Shown here: positions 1 through 13,044 of the stretch, one piece after another | How the letters are laid out: every line of letters begins with the position of its first letter | Numbering within the stretch: the stretch's first letter is position 1 | Source of the DNA: Meloidogyne chitwoodi | Lineage: Eukaryota; Nematoda; Chromadorea; Rhabditida; Meloidogynidae | DNA length: 64,000 nt | Reading direction: 5' to 3' | Assembly (NCBI GenBank): GCA_015183035.1 | Contig: JACZZP010000007.1 | Location: 1,674,001 to 1,738,000 of the forward strand | Notes under the pieces: model-generated | Databases searched by the model: none | What the model saw: only the letters and a program-made list of their open reading frames with translations | Told to the model about the DNA's origin: nothing | Position numbers and translations under genes: made by a program

Positions 1-13
1 TAAATTAAAGGCT

Positions 14-807
14 GTACTATAGTATACCGGACGCAAAATTTTGTATCAAAAGACATACCATTCGATTCGTCTCGACGAGCTGAGTCGAATGGTACTACTC
101 TCATGATGCGGAAATGCCTAAAAGTCGAGAGACAAGCCCCTAAAATTCGAAAACCCAAAGGGGGGAGTAAGCACGAATCTAGGGAAGTATAGGTGGTTTT
201 TTTGTAGCAGTTAAAGTTACACAAGTGAGGTGTAATTCGAAAGAGCTCGGCGAGTTGAGTCGAACTAGCCCTGAACGAAGTCGGACCAACGACTCTGAGC
301 CGAGATACAGACCCCCGAAAATCGAAAAACCATAGGGGGAAGTAAGCTCTACAAAGTGATTACCGCGGCTGCACCTAAATTATTTTCATTGAATTAATTA
401 TTTTGTTGTAATTTGCGCCGTAGAATAACGCATGTACCAAAAAGCCAACGAGAGATGGGCTCCCAAATCAAGAAGTCATAAAACACTCCCAATAGGTCCA
501 TGTTTGGCGTGCTTCAAGCAACTTCGATCCGTCATAACTTTGTTAATAATCGTTCAATCAAACTGATTTTGGTTTCATTCGATAGGTCTCGAAGAGACCT
601 ATCGAATGAGCTATCATACTCCTATTTGAATTTTTACCCTCAAAAAGAGCTTACTCCCTCCTATGGGTTTTCGAATTTTAGGGGCTTGTATCTCGACTTT
701 TAGGCATTTCCGCATCATGAGAGTAGTACCATTCGACTCAGCTCGTCGAGACGAATCGAATGGTATGTCTTTTGATACAAAATTTTGCGTCCGGTATACT
801 ATAGTAC
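14..807. repeat. Large foldback (inverted-repeat) element
   Basis: The left arm (about 14-180) and right arm (about 640-807) are near-perfect inverted copies; the outer ends read TGTACTATAGTATACCGG and its complement. The middle carries the phrase ACACTCCCAATAGGTCCA, also seen near 21530, 21600 and 53045 and in a variant form near 39815/40460, so this belongs to a family dispersed through the window. A second member with the same ends lies at 41586-42200. No transposase is visible. The element class is unassigned; it is a non-autonomous foldback. Confidence 0.85.
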
Positions 808-815
808 ATCCAAAT

Positions 816-3800
816 TAAATTTTAATATTTTATTTTTTTATTTTTCCCCTCAATTTTAATTTTTATCTACCAAAGTATATATTTAAATAAACCAAATAAA
901 TATAATTAATTAATTAATTAATATATTCTACCTTCAATCAAAATAATTATATTTTTTCTTTTTTATTTTTTCACTGATTATTCACATGTCTTCGAAGAAT
1001 TACACAAGTTTTTTTATTTAATAAAATAATGGGAGTATATTTTAATTAAATATATTTTTATATAATAAATAAAAATATATTTATTTTTATATTTATTTTA
1101 CTTTTTTTTTTAAATAAAAAAATAAATATATTTTTATTTTCCCTTTTCGCAACAAATTAAAAGAATAAAATAAAATAAATAAAAAGAAACAAGTTTTATA
1201 TTTTATTAAGATTTATTAAAAATCTAAAATTTATTTTAAATTTTAAAAACAACTAAAATATTTTATATTCTACCAGGAACTGTTTTTTAGATTAAAATAT
1301 TTTGAGAAATTATATAAATATTTGATGGGTAAATTAATTAAAATTAATTATTATTTTTATTTTAAACTCTTTTGTGTTATTATAATTTAATTTAAAAAAT
1401 AATTTCATTTTTTTCCAAAATTTATCTTTTTTATTTTAATAAATTAAAAAAAATTAAGGAAAGACGTATGACTACAAATATTATAAATATATTGGAAATA
1501 AATAAATAAATAAATATATTTTAGTAAAAAACGAAAATTGGTCCATGACGTTTGAAAAGTGCTTTTCTTTTTTTTTAGTCCTTTTTAGAGAAGAAAAGAA
1601 GAAAATAATGTTTGGGAGGGGGTGTCTGCGCTCTCCCAATTATTTTATAAAAAAGAACAAATAAATAATAAGAAAAAAAGAATAAAAAATGGGGCCTTAA
1701 AAATAAAATAAAATTTTTTTTTTGCGCGAAAGAATTCTTTTTTTTTTGGTAATTTTATTTATTTATTATTTATTTATTGTTCTACTTGACTGTTTTTTTA
1801 TTTTGATAATATCTCCGACTTTCTAAAAACAGATGACTTGATTTTTAAATAAATAAATATTTATTTAATTAATTAATTATTTATATATTTTTTTAAATTT
1901 TTATCAAATATTTTCTTAAAATTATTTTTTTTAAATTATATTATTTATTAATAATTTTAATTTATTTTTTAATTTATTAGAATAACTTGTTATATTATTT
2001 TAGAAAAAAGTTTCTCTAATTTAATTGACTGCGCGAAAGATATTTATATTTTAATAAAAAAGAGATTTGATAAAATAGGGAAAAGAGAATATTTTAGTAG
2101 AGGAGTAAGTCTCTTTGTGTTAGTACACGTGACAAATATATATTAAATTAAAATATAATATAATTTAATTTAATTTTTAAATAATCCCATATAATACCTA
2201 TATTAAATTTTTTTTTGAAAAAACATTTTCTTTTTTTTTAATCAAAATTGGGTGTTTTGAAGTGACTAGACTATTATAATATTAATAAATAAATTGGGTG
2301 AATATATATATTTATATTTAAAAAAAGATTGATTGAATAGAGACAACTGGTTGGTAGTATTATTAAACAAAATTAATGTTTTGTGTTTTTTAGAGCGGAC
2401 TCCAAAAAAATGAAAAAAAAATAAAATAACGGGACGTGACTTGCTCGAATTAATCGAGTATATATTTTTAATATTTATTTATTTATCCTATTGAGAGATA
2501 TAAATAAATATATATATATATTTATTTAATTAGAGTGTTAAAGATTAAAAATAATAAAAGATTTAATTATTTTTAGGTTTTATTTTGTAGTAAAATCAGA
2601 TGGACGTTTTGGTGCGAAATAATAAAATTGTCAAAAATAAACATTTTTTATTAAAATTTATTATTATTTTATTTTTAAAAAGTATTTTAAGCAAAAATTC
2701 CAAAAAATTTTTTATTAAATTTATTGCTAAAAATGTCAAAAGAACCAAAAATTAATATTTTTTTTGAAAATTTAATTTTTTTTTAAAAATAAATTTCAAA
2801 ATATCAAATAAAAATTAAAACAAATTAATAAATATAATTTTATATTTTAAAAATTTATAACTAAAATTTAATTTTAAAAAATTTAATTAATTAATTTAAA
2901 TGTTCGCACCGAAACGTCCTTTTCCTAAATAACTTAAATATATAATTAATTAATTATTTTATTTTATTCTTTTTTTTTATTCTTTTTACTAAAAATAACT
3001 TTTTATTATTTTAATATTATTGAGAGACTAAAGAATAAAAATCTTTAGTTATTTTAAGCATTTATTTTATTATTTGGATTTTGAGTTTTTAGTTCTTCAC
3101 ATTTTTTATAATTTTAAATTTTTTAAATTATTTTTTAAATAATTTAAAATTAATAAAATAATTTATCTAAATTATTTAATTTTGTTCTAATATTTAATAA
3201 AAAATATTATTATTTATTTATTTTAATTATTTTATTTTACCCTTTGTTAGTTGTTTCGCGCTCCAAAAGTTTTGAGTAATTAATTATTTTAAAATTAGTA
3301 AAATATTTTATATTTATTTAACACACGTTTTGAACTTTTAATTATTTTATTATTAAAAAAACTTTTAAAAATAAATAAATAAATATTTCTTTTTAGATTT
3401 TAAAAATAGCTAGTCAATATTATTAATAAACTCTGCCTTTTTTACAAAAACAACATAAACAAAGGCCTTTTTGGGCAAAACGGGTCAAAGCTCATATAAA
3501 ACAATTTTTGTGTGCTACCCATATATTTTGATATTATTATTATATTTATAATTTGTAAACAATAAATAAGTAAATAAAGAGGAGAACTACTTATAATCTA
3601 TAAAATAAAATAATATTATTGACAACTGCTTTTTTGGTATAGAGTGAACTAAAAGGAAGGAATTGGTAAGATATATAGGTATATTAAAAGGAATATAAAA
3701 ATAATTAAAAAAAATTAAAATAAATAAATAATTATTTGATATAAAAAATGAAATATTTTTGAGTTTTTGTATATTTATTTATTTAAAAAAATAAAATTAA

Positions 3801-4184
3801 TTAACAAAAAAAAAGTATATATAAAATTATTAATATGAGAATATTTTAGAGAGATTCTAATATATTTATTTTTATTTTATTTATTTTACAAAACATCTTA
3901 ATTAAATTATTTTAATATTTATTGGCATTATATATTTTGACATTTTGACTCTTTTTCTTTTTTTTTTAATTTAATTAGAAATGAGGGAGAAAAAATGTTT
4001 CTTCTCTTTCTCTAATTTTATGTTACTCATTTAACTTTTTTAATTTTAAAATATTTAAAAATTAATTTTAGACAATATTTCTTTTGTAAAATATTAATTA
4101 TAAATAAAAATAAATAATTTTTTTTTTCAGATTAAAAAAAAATTCAAAGATCAATTTGCAATAAAAAAATTAAATAATAATTAG
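816..4184. other. AT-rich intergenic region
   Basis: Very AT-rich spacer with homopolymer runs and TTAA/ATTTA simple sequence. No reading frame resembling a known protein was found on either strand. The only structure recognised is the small inverted-repeat element at 2602-2919. Confidence 0.6.
2602..2919. repeat. Small inverted-repeat (MITE-like) element
   Basis: GGACGTTTTGGTGCGAA at 2602-2618 is matched by its reverse complement at 2903-2919 with one mismatch (GGACGTTTCGGTGCGAA). The interior is AT-rich and non-coding. The GC-containing ends stand out from the surrounding AT-rich DNA. Element class and target duplication could not be determined. Confidence 0.55.
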
Positions 4185-6085
4185 ATGATGGATTTAGCTA
4201 AAACAATAAAAACAACAAATAATAAATTACAACCAAAACATTCTTCTCAATTATTTAAATATTATAATCAACGTAAAAGAATTGTCCAACAAAAAAGGTC
4301 AAATAAATCAGCTAAAAAAATAAATGATGGAATTTTAATAGAAGAAAATAAAAAAGAAGAAAATAAAATAGTTGAAGAAAATAAAATAATAATAAAAGAA
4401 GTAATTGAAAATAATAAAGATATTTTATTAGAAAAAAATAAAATTAGAAATGAAGGAATTGAGGTAAATTTATTTTATTTTTTAATTTTATTTAATTATT
4501 TATAATTTAATAATTTGGTTATTTAATTAAAAATAAATATTTAAAATAATAATATTTTTAATTAATTCTTTTTTTTTATTTTAAATTAATTTAAATGGGT
4601 AACTTTGAAATTTTTGGAATAAAAAGTTTCCAAAAGAATATTTATAAATCTTTTTTTGTTTTAAATAAGTAACTCATTTAAGGGCGGATAAATTAATTTT
4701 TATTTTTTTTTTAAATCAAAAGTTTCGGTTCCAGAAAGATTCACTCTACAAATTTTAAAAAAATTAGAAATTAAATAATTATATTTTAATTAATTAATTA
4801 ATTTTAAAGTTTAAATATTCTTCATCACCACAATTACAACAAAATCAATCTTCTTCTTTTTCTTCTTCTCCTCAATGTTCTTCTCCTTCAACACAATTAC
4901 CTTCTTTTAATAAAAATATATTATTAAATAATATTAATTCGTTTAAAAGATGTTCTTCAGCTAGATTAGTTTGTAATTTTGAAGAAAGTATTCTTAGTGG
5001 ACGTTTAATACCTTCTAGTATTGTTGATGGGTAAATATATTTTAATTTATTTATTTATTTATTTAATTAAATAAAAAAAGATATTCACTTCAATTAATGG
5101 TTGTCCCAATTCAATCAATGTCACCAAATGGTGGTTTTCTTTCTGTTCAAAGGGTTAATTATCCAGTCCAAGCATTCTTTTTCTTTAATGAAATGTCAGA
5201 ATCACCAGATAAATTTTCAACAAGAACTCCTGCTTTGTTACATTTGGTATACTTTTTAAAAATAAAAATTAATTAATTTATTTAAAGGCACGTTGTGAAC
5301 TTTCTTCTGAAGGCATTTCTATCCCTCGGCGTTGCAATCTTCAAGCGGTTAAAATTTTTTTAATAATTGAATTTTTAAGATGAACTTTTTTTGTTTGATA
5401 AATTTAGTAAATTTATAGGCTATCCGTAACCGATCAGATATTTTTTGTTTAAAAATATATTTCCAATTAATTTTTAATTTTTGACAATTTTAAATTAATT
5501 TTTATTATTTTATTTTTATTAAAAAATTTAGTTTTTTAATTTTTCTTTATTTTTAGGTCCTTTTTAATCCTCAAGGTTCAGTAATTAAAATATTCATGGT
5601 AGAAGTAGATGTTAGAGATATGCCCCCATCATCAACAACATTTATTAGACAAAGAACTTTTAATAATGAAACAACGGGTAATAATAATAATAATTATTAT
5701 TTTAATTCTGCCAACAACAACAATAATAATAATAATAATTTAATAAATAATAATAATACGGGTAATAATAATAATAAAATAATGTCATCATCATCTGCTT
5801 CTGCCTTACGTTTTTTAATACATTTAAGGTTATTTTTAATTATTTTTAATTTATTTTTAAATTAATTAATTAATTTTTAAGATTATCTTCAAATAAAACG
5901 GGTCGTATTCGTTTACATACTGACATTAGAATGCTTTTTTCAAATAAATCAACAGAACTTGAAGGTATTTTTTAATATTTATTTTAATTATATTTATTAA
6001 TTTAGAAACAACAAATTGTGGAAATATAAAAATAAATACAATTGCAGAAATGCCTAATAGACCAAAATATTCACCTGTTAAATAA
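4185..6085 (+). CDS. Atos homologue (FAM214/ATOSA-ATOSB family)
   Basis: Seven exons: 4185-4463, 4810-5030, 5081-5246, 5288-5347, 5557-5828, 5882-5964, 6006-6085; 386 residues, all phases consistent. The first 93 residues are Lys/Asn/Glu-rich and low complexity. From about residue 148 it matches the conserved Atos core: VCNFEESILSGRLIPSSIVDG, then the LFNPQG..IKIFMVEVDVRDMP block, the TFIRQRTF motif, LRFLIHLRLSS and the C-terminal GRIRLHTDIRMLFSNKS. These correspond to the paired DUF4210 and Chromosome_seg-type domains of vertebrate FAM214 and Drosophila atossa. Family members act in the nucleus as regulators of transcription in flies; the role here is inferred only. An Asn-rich insertion (about 5690-5780) lies between the two conserved blocks. 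The start is the first ATG of the open exon; an upstream exon cannot be excluded. Confidence 0.85.
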
Positions 6086-7403
6086 ATGAGAAAGAAATAA
6101 AGTAAATAAATTAATGTGATTTAAAATTAAATTAAAATAGTCACAAAAATTGTATAAGAGAATGTAAATGTGTGCAAATTAAATAAATAAATGTATTTTA
6201 TAAATAATTAAATTTTGAATTAATTTTAATTAATTAATTGGAGTGACGAAATAAAAAAAAAAGATTTTTAATTTAACTATTTGGTCACTCTTATAAAATA
6301 ATTAGATACCTTTTAATTATCTTTATTAATTAATAATTATATTTTTTTATTAAAAATTAAATTTAATTTTTGAGAGAATTAAATGATTTTAGTAACAAAA
6401 TTTAAAAAATAAAATAAAATATTATTTATTTATTTATTTAAAAAAGGTATTTAAATATTTTAATTTTGACATTTATTTTAATATTTAAAAATTACTTTAA
6501 AATAAAGCTTGAATTTTATTTATATTTATTTATATTTTATTAATATTTTGCCAGAAAATTAACCTAAAAAATATTATTTAAATTTAAATAAATATTTAAA
6601 TAATTTATTTAATTTTATTTTTTGACAATAAATTAAATATTTTTAAAAATTAATCTTTTTTAATTTTTTCTTTAAAAAAAGATAAAATTTAATTGTTTGC
6701 CTCTCCTTAAAAATTCCACAAAAGAATTATTAAAACTTGTGATAATTTAATATAAAAAAGTAATTAATTGAAATAAAAAATTTTTAATCGCTTTATTTAT
6801 ATAATCATACCATTTTTTAAAATTAATTGTTTAAATTAAATATATTTATTTAAATTATTTTAAATAATTATTTTAAAAAATCAAATCGGATCAAAATTAA
6901 TTCTCTTTTTTTTTCAATTACCTATATAAATATATTCTTTTATTATTTTTTTAATTATTATTTATAATAAAATTAATTTAATTAATTAATCCTTTCATTA
7001 ACAAATAATTTAAAATATTGGTGAGAGATTATTTGAGTATTTGTTCCTATAAAATATATTAATTAAAAAAATAATTTTTTAATTTTTTTTTAAATAAATT
7101 TTAAACCTTTATTTAATTTAAATTATTTATTAAAAAAATATTTCTTTAAATTATTTATTCTTTTTTAAACACTTAAAAGTTAAAAAATAAATAAATAAAT
7201 AATTTGCTGATATATAATTAATTTATTTATTTCTTAAATAATAATAATATGTTTATGTGATAAGAAAATATTTTTTTATTTTTAAAATGATTAGAATTAA
7301 ATACATAAAATTGATTAAATAAAAAGAATAAGAAAATAAATAAATATAATTTTTAATTTGTTTATTTATTTATATTATTTAGGAATTTTATTTTTGATCA
7401 AAA
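6086..7403. other. AT-rich intergenic region
   Basis: Spacer between two same-strand genes. It is dominated by TTAAT/ATTTA simple sequence and no coding frame, RNA gene or repeat with defined ends was recognised. A TTTAGG near 7378-7382 just before the next ATG could be a trans-splice acceptor. Confidence 0.5.
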
Positions 7404-8524
7404 ATGCATGATATAATTAATACAGTAAGTAAATTATTTAAATATTTAAATATTAATTAATTTATTTTTAGGAAGATGTTCCAATAACACCTTCTCGTCT
7501 TGCTGAATTAATTCGTCATTTTTATTCGCTTGGGTGGATGCGTGATAATGGAGGTTTTTAATTTTTAATTTAATTTTTTAATTTTTAAAATAAATTAAAT
7601 TAGGTGGAATGGCTGTTGTTTGTGGTGATATTATTTATAGTTCATCAACATCTGTTCAAAAAGAAAAACTTTCAGAGTTTTTAATTATTTAAAAATAATT
7701 TAATTAAATTAATTAAAGAAAAGATTTATTTATAATATCCCAAGTTGATTCTAAAATTTTAAAACGACCATCAAATCCAGCATCTGTTCCTTCTGCAACA
7801 GCTGGATTACTTTATAAAACTAATTCTAAATGTGTTGTAAGTTTTTTTATTTTAATTAAATTATAATAATAAATTTATTAAATTTCTATTTACTTATTAG
7901 AAATAAATAATAATATAAGTTGTCGTTGTGGTTAAGTGGTTTAAGCGTTAAGTTAGTTTATTGTATTTAGTATTTTAATTTAAATAATTATTTTTTTCAA
8001 TTATTTTTATTTTCTTTTTAAAGATTCATACACATTCAAAATATGCAAATTTACTTACTCAATTAATTAGAGGAGATCATTTTACTATTAACAATCAAGA
8101 AATGATTCAAGGCATAGAAAATCGTAAAACAGGTCGTCGACTTGATAATATTGACAGAGTTTTTGTTCCAATTATTGAATCAGAATTAAATGAACAATTA
8201 TTAAGTGTATGAATTTTTTAAAGAAATTTTATTAAAATATTTTTTATTTATTTTAGCCTATTCTTCTGCACACTTTAGAAAAGTTTCCTGAAGCTTCAGC
8301 AATACTTGTACGTGGACATGGATTTTTTGTTTTTGGTTCACATTCATGGCAAAGTACTAAATTAATGTAAAAAATTTATAAAAAAAAAAGTTAGTCTTTT
8401 TCTTTAAATTTGAAGGTTAGAATGTTATGAATATTTATTTGAATTAGCCTGTGATATGATTAAATATAAATTGCCTTTAATTAAACCAATAACTAATGGA
8501 ACACAACAAATTAGAACTATTTAA
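7404..8524 (+). CDS. Methylthioribulose-1-phosphate dehydratase (APIP/MtnB-like)
   Basis: Seven exons: 7404-7424, 7472-7553, 7604-7676, 7719-7836, 8024-8206, 8257-8366, 8416-8524; 231 residues, phases consistent. The enzyme dehydrates methylthioribulose-1-phosphate in the cytosolic methionine-salvage pathway and belongs to the class II aldolase fold. Diagnostic features read directly are LIRHFYSLGW near the N-terminus, the zinc ligands in IHTHSK (about residues 100 and 102), the catalytic-glutamate motif NNQEMIQGI, VPIIE, and the third zinc His in VRGHG (about residue 180), followed by ECYEYLFELA. Length matches the human protein (about 240). The glycine-rich loop reads DNGGGMAVVCGD, where homologues have GTGGGI. 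Intron 4 is unusually long and contains a tRNA-like fragment. The first exon encodes only seven residues, so the start is less certain than the rest. Confidence 0.88.
7919..7956 (+). pseudogene. tRNA-Ser/Leu-like 5' fragment inside an intron
   Basis: The stretch reads GTCGTTGTGGTTAAGTGGTT followed by TAAGCGTTAAG, resembling the acceptor/D-arm half (A box) of a class II tRNA such as tRNA-Ser. No matching T-arm follows, so it is at most a degraded fragment or tRNA-derived repeat. It lies within intron 4 of the APIP-like gene. Confidence 0.3.
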
Positions 8525-8897
8525 ATTAAATTAATTAAAGGAAATTTGAAGAAAAGAAAATAAAAGAATTGTAAAAATATTAGAAATTTTCTTAAAAATT
8601 TATAAAATGAATTTTCATTTTTGATATTTAATGAGTAGAATTTAAATTTATTTTATTTTTTAATTTATTGGATCTAACTAAAAATAATTTTTTAAATTTT
8701 CCAACTTCTAAGACGTAGTTCCTAACAGAAAAAAAAAAAAATATTTAAAATTAATAATCCAATATTCTCAATATAAATTATATAATTAGATATTTTACAT
8801 AATTAGATAATTATATAATTAATTAATATACAAGGGAGGGGAAATATTATATATTTATTTATTTATTTATTAATATTCTCTTTTAAATCAATTATCT
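8525..8897. other. Short spacer between convergent genes
   Basis: AT-rich DNA between the stop of the APIP-like gene (+) and the stop of the PP1-like gene (-). It presumably holds both 3' untranslated regions. No other feature is seen. Confidence 0.5.
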
Positions 8898-10546
8898 TCA
8901 TTTCTTCGCTTCTTTAGGCTCAACAAATTCTTTTGGTTTGAATAGAGCAAAGGAAACTTCCAAATCTTGATTAACTTTAGCAACAGCACCCCAATTGTTA
9001 GTTTCTGGATTATATCGAACTGCTGAGAATACAGTAATTAATTTGTTATTTGCAAAGGTAGAGTAGCCATATTGAGCTGCCTAAAATCTTTAAAAATTAA
9101 ATTTAAAGGATTTATTGAGATAGAGAGAATTTAAGTTTTTACCTGATGTGCCCTAATGATCATATGAACACCAAGAGTGTTGCACATTTTCTTGACTGCA
9201 TCACCGCTGAACATTACAGAGCAATTTCGATAGGGATTAGGTTCCCATTCGGGCGGTTTAGGCTTCTCTGTGTTTGGATCTGCCCAGAGCAAATCTTGAA
9301 CTAATCCGGGTGTTATCACCAATGAAATTGGACGTTTCAATGATCTAATGTCGTTCAGTGATTTTAGATGAGGGGAAATGCCTCCTATAAAATTAATAAT
9401 TTTTAATTAAAATTTATTAATTTTTATACCGTGCATACAAAGAATTTTCCCTCCAATCAGAGCAGCCAAAGGCAAATAAGCAAAAGCATCATTAAAGTCA
9501 TTCCACAACTGTTCAGCCTGTTCTGCTCCAAAACGACGTACTAACTCATCATAAAAGCCATAAACTCTATAAAATTATTTTTTAATAATTTAATAAAAAA
9601 TTAATAATTTTACTTGTTGATATGATGCAATTCGTGATTCCCACGTATAAGAAAAATGTGCTTAGGATATTGAACTTTGCAAGCAAGCAACAAGCAAATA
9701 ATCTTTAAAATTTAAATAAAATAAATTAAAAATATTTTTTTTAAAACAAACCTCCAACGAATTTCCACCTCTATCAACAAAATCGCCCAGGAACAGATAA
9801 CGAGTTTTGTGTGGTGGTCCACAAGAATGAAAGATTCTCAAAAGATCTGTATATTGCCCATGTAAATCACCACAAATATTTATTGGCCCAGTTGTTTCAA
9901 TTAATGTTGGTTGTTGTTGAAGTGAATCAACGGCTCGATCGACGAGTTGTTGGAGCTGACCAAATTTATATCGATATGCCTTACGACCTCTAACCAAATG
10001 TCGACGAATAAATTCGCAGAGATCGAGCTAAAAAATTATCAAAATTAAAAAAATTATTTTAATTTAAGATACTCGATTGAAAACAGCTGAGCCCCCAGAT
10101 TTACTCATTGTAGTAGTTCTGGATCTTGTCTCACCTAAATTAAAAATTAGAAGATTAATTTTTGTGAGAGAAAAAATGAAAAATACTGGGATTAAGGCCA
10201 TGGACTGGAAAACGATCGGACATCATTGAAGGCGGAGGCTAAAAAATCATTAAAAGATAAAAACAATTTAAAAACATACCCTTAAGCTAAGATTACTAAA
10301 TCCACCTTCAGAAGTACCAGAAGCAGTTTTTGCTTCACTCTCTGCTCGTTTTGCTATTGCTGCAGAAGAAAGCATCAAGTCATCAGGGATTTCCTGTTCT
10401 AGTGGCATCGTCGGACGTTCTGTCTCATCAAGCTGAGGTGTTAGAGACGAGTCAACTCCACTTGTTGATTTTACATAGTCTGAACCTGAAGCTGGTTTGA
10501 CTTTTGACGCAGCCTGTGGATTTGGATCGTCCTCATAGTAGGACAT
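8898..10546 (-). CDS. PP1-family serine/threonine phosphatase, divergent, N-terminally extended
   Basis: Eight exons on the minus strand (plus coordinates): 10280-10546, 10187-10238, 10073-10134, 9752-10027, 9614-9702, 9430-9566, 9143-9384, 8898-9080; 435 residues, phases consistent. The metallophosphatase signatures are present: GDLHGQ (about residue 180), GDFVDRG (about 208), LIRGNHE (about 239), CMHGGISP and the late metal His in HMIIRAHQ. These support an active two-metal centre. Residues 1-127 are an acidic, Ser/Thr-rich extension not typical of PP1. The normally strict SAPNYCGE loop reads SAVRYNPE, so the beta12-beta13 loop that binds inhibitors and toxins in PP1 is changed. Nematodes carry many diverged PP1 paralogues, often sperm-expressed; that role is an inference. 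It is divergently arranged with the EBP1-like gene 440 bases away. The start is the ATG before SYYEDD. Confidence 0.88.
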
Positions 10547-10985
10547 TGCTGGTAGACACAATAGGCGTTATGGTCAGTCTATGGCGAGTGAGAGGAAGAA
10601 TATTATAATTTCTTTAATATTTCCGATTTAAATAGTAACATAAAATTAATTATAATTAAATTCTAAATTTATTTTTATAAAACTCTAAATTTCTAATTTT
10701 TATAAAATTTCCAATTTTTTCCATAAAATAACAAAATTAAATTGATTTTTGCTAAGTAAAAATAGTTAAATATCTGAAAATTTCTTTTTTCTAAGACAAA
10801 TGCTTGGTCTACTGTATGTTGAAATGTTGAAAAAAAATTTTTGGCGTTCTGTTTAAAAAATTTGGCATCTGTTCAAATTATTTACCTTCAGTTTTCAGTT
10901 TTTTATTAAGCTTTTTTTCTTTTTTTTTTTAATTCTTTAACGATTTGTATAAAAAAATAATTTTAGAAATTAATTTAAATTTTAA
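10547..10985. promoter_or_regulatory. Shared divergent upstream region
   Basis: The 439 bases between two divergent start codons must hold the 5' regions of both the PP1-like and EBP1-like genes. It contains a polypyrimidine run (about 10905-10935) that could serve as a trans-splice acceptor tract. No specific factor site could be identified. Confidence 0.4.
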
Positions 10986-13044
10986 ATGTCAACAAAACAA
11001 AAAAAACAACGAGATTTATCTTCGGATAGTTCAAAATCTGATCATTCAAAAAATGGTTCAAGTATTGGTGATGTGAAAGATGCTTCTCCAGCAAATGAAA
11101 AAGTTTTTAATAAATATGGAATGGCTGCTGAAATTGTTAATACGATTTTGAAGGTTTTTTCCAAATCTTTTTTATTTTATTTTACAATATTTTTTTGAAG
11201 GAACTAATTACTGAAGTAAAAGTTGATGCAGAAGTTGGAAAGCTTTGTTCTCGTGGTGATGAACGTTTATTGGAAATGACTTCTGTTCTTTTTAAGCGTG
11301 AGAAAAATGTTCAGAAAGGAATTGGTATTTTTTAAATCAAAATTTATTTTTTTAAAGTTTTATTGATTAAGAAAAATTAATAGAAAAATTAAAAAGAAAG
11401 AAAAATAAATTTATTTAAGAATTTAACCCAAAATTTAGCAATGCCAACGTGTATTTCTATTGATAATTGTGCCTGTCATTTTTCTCCACTTCGAAGCGAA
11501 CCTCCAGTTCTTCTTAAAGAAGGCCAATTAGTAAAGATAGATTTGGGTGCTCATGTTGATGGTTATATCGCTACGGCAGCTCATACAATTGTTGTTGGAG
11601 CCACTAGAGTAATTTTTTAATAATATTTTATTTTTAATTAAAAATCTTTTATAAGGATAATAAAGTGACTGGCAAAAAAGCTAATGTAATTGTTTCTGCT
11701 TATAATATTATGGAAATGGTGTTGAGGATGTTGAAACCAGAGAAGAATTTTAAAAATATTGACGTATCTGAGCGAATTGGAAAAATGGCAAAATTTTATG
11801 AAACGGTTTATTTTTTATTTAAAAATATTTTTTTCTAAATTAATTTTAGACTCCAATTGAGAACATGCTTTCTCATCAAGTTGAGCGGTTCAAACCAGTC
11901 GGTGAAAAACAAATTATACAAAATCCTAGCGATGAACAAAAGACTAAAACAGAGAAGTGCACCTTTGAGACTTTTGAAGTTTACACAATTGATATACTTA
12001 TTTCAACTGGAGAAGGTTTTCTTTTTTATTTTTTGTTTAGTTTTGATTTTTATTGAAAAAATCAAAACTTTTATCCATAGATTGTGTATATTTTGTAACT
12101 ATAGTGACTTAAGACAGTCACGACTGTTGAAATAATACTTTTAGAATCGTGACTGTGTGTTTAACATTATTTTCTGATTTTTAGGGTATTTTATTACTGA
12201 CTTTATATTTGATTAAAAATTTTGGATTTTTTGTTAATAATAAAATAGAAAATGATCCTAAATATGAATACCACAAATATATATATTTAATATAAATTTA
12301 AAAATAGAACATTTATGGATAAAACTTTGTTTTTAAATTAATTTTATTTATATAAACATTTTAATTTTTTAAAATTTTTTTAGGTAAATCAAAAACTCTT
12401 GATGCTCGTACAACAATTTTTAAGAAAACAGATGATATGGTTTATAATTTAAAATTAAAGACATCACGAACTTTTTTCCATGAAGCACTGCAAAAGTTTG
12501 GTTCAATGCCTTTCTCGATAAGAGATTTTGAAGATGAAAAAGTAGCAAAAATTGGAAGTACTGAATGTGCTAAACATGATTTGATGCAGTCATATCCAGT
12601 AAATTTATTTAAAAAATTAATTTTAATATTTTATTTTAATATTTTCAGGTTCTTTATGAGAAGGAAGGTGAATATGTTGCTCAATTTAAATGTACGGCAA
12701 TAATAATGCCTAATGGAATATATAAAATAACTGGAATTCCTTTGGATAATGCTACTTTAAATTGTGATTTGAAAATTGATAATAGTGAATTTTTGGCACT
12801 TTTAAATGAACCGTTAAAACCAAAAAAGAAGAAAGGTGGAGGAGGAGATAAGGAAATTAATAAAGAAATTGAAAATAAAAAGGAAGAAAATAATAATTTA
12901 AAAAAGGAAGAAAAAGTTGAAGAAAATATTTTGGTTAAAGAAAAAGAAAAACCTCAAGAAAAACAAAATAAGACAACAACAACAGCACCAAAAAAGAAGA
13001 ATAATAATGAAACAAAAGTTTCACAAAAGAAGAAAGATGGGTAA
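10986..13044 (+). CDS. EBP1/PA2G4-like protein (proliferation-associated 2G4)
   Basis: Seven exons: 10986-11153, 11201-11324, 11439-11608, 11656-11805, 11850-12015, 12384-12598, 12649-13044; 462 residues, phases consistent. It has the inactive methionine-aminopeptidase (pita-bread) fold of PA2G4. Diagnostic strings are AMPTCISIDNCACHFSP, LVKIDLGAHVDGYIATAAHT, TPIENMLSHQVERF, GEKQIIQNPSDEQK, EVYTIDILISTGEG, ECAKHDLMQSYPVLYEKEG and IIMPNGIYKITG. Family members bind ribosomes and RNA and influence growth. The C-terminus is a long Lys/Glu/Asn-rich tail, normally an RNA-binding extension. The codon for the final Gly overlaps a good donor (13041): splicing to an acceptor near 13155 would replace the last residue by a short basic tail. 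The N-terminal 35 residues are Ser/Lys-rich. Confidence 0.92.
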
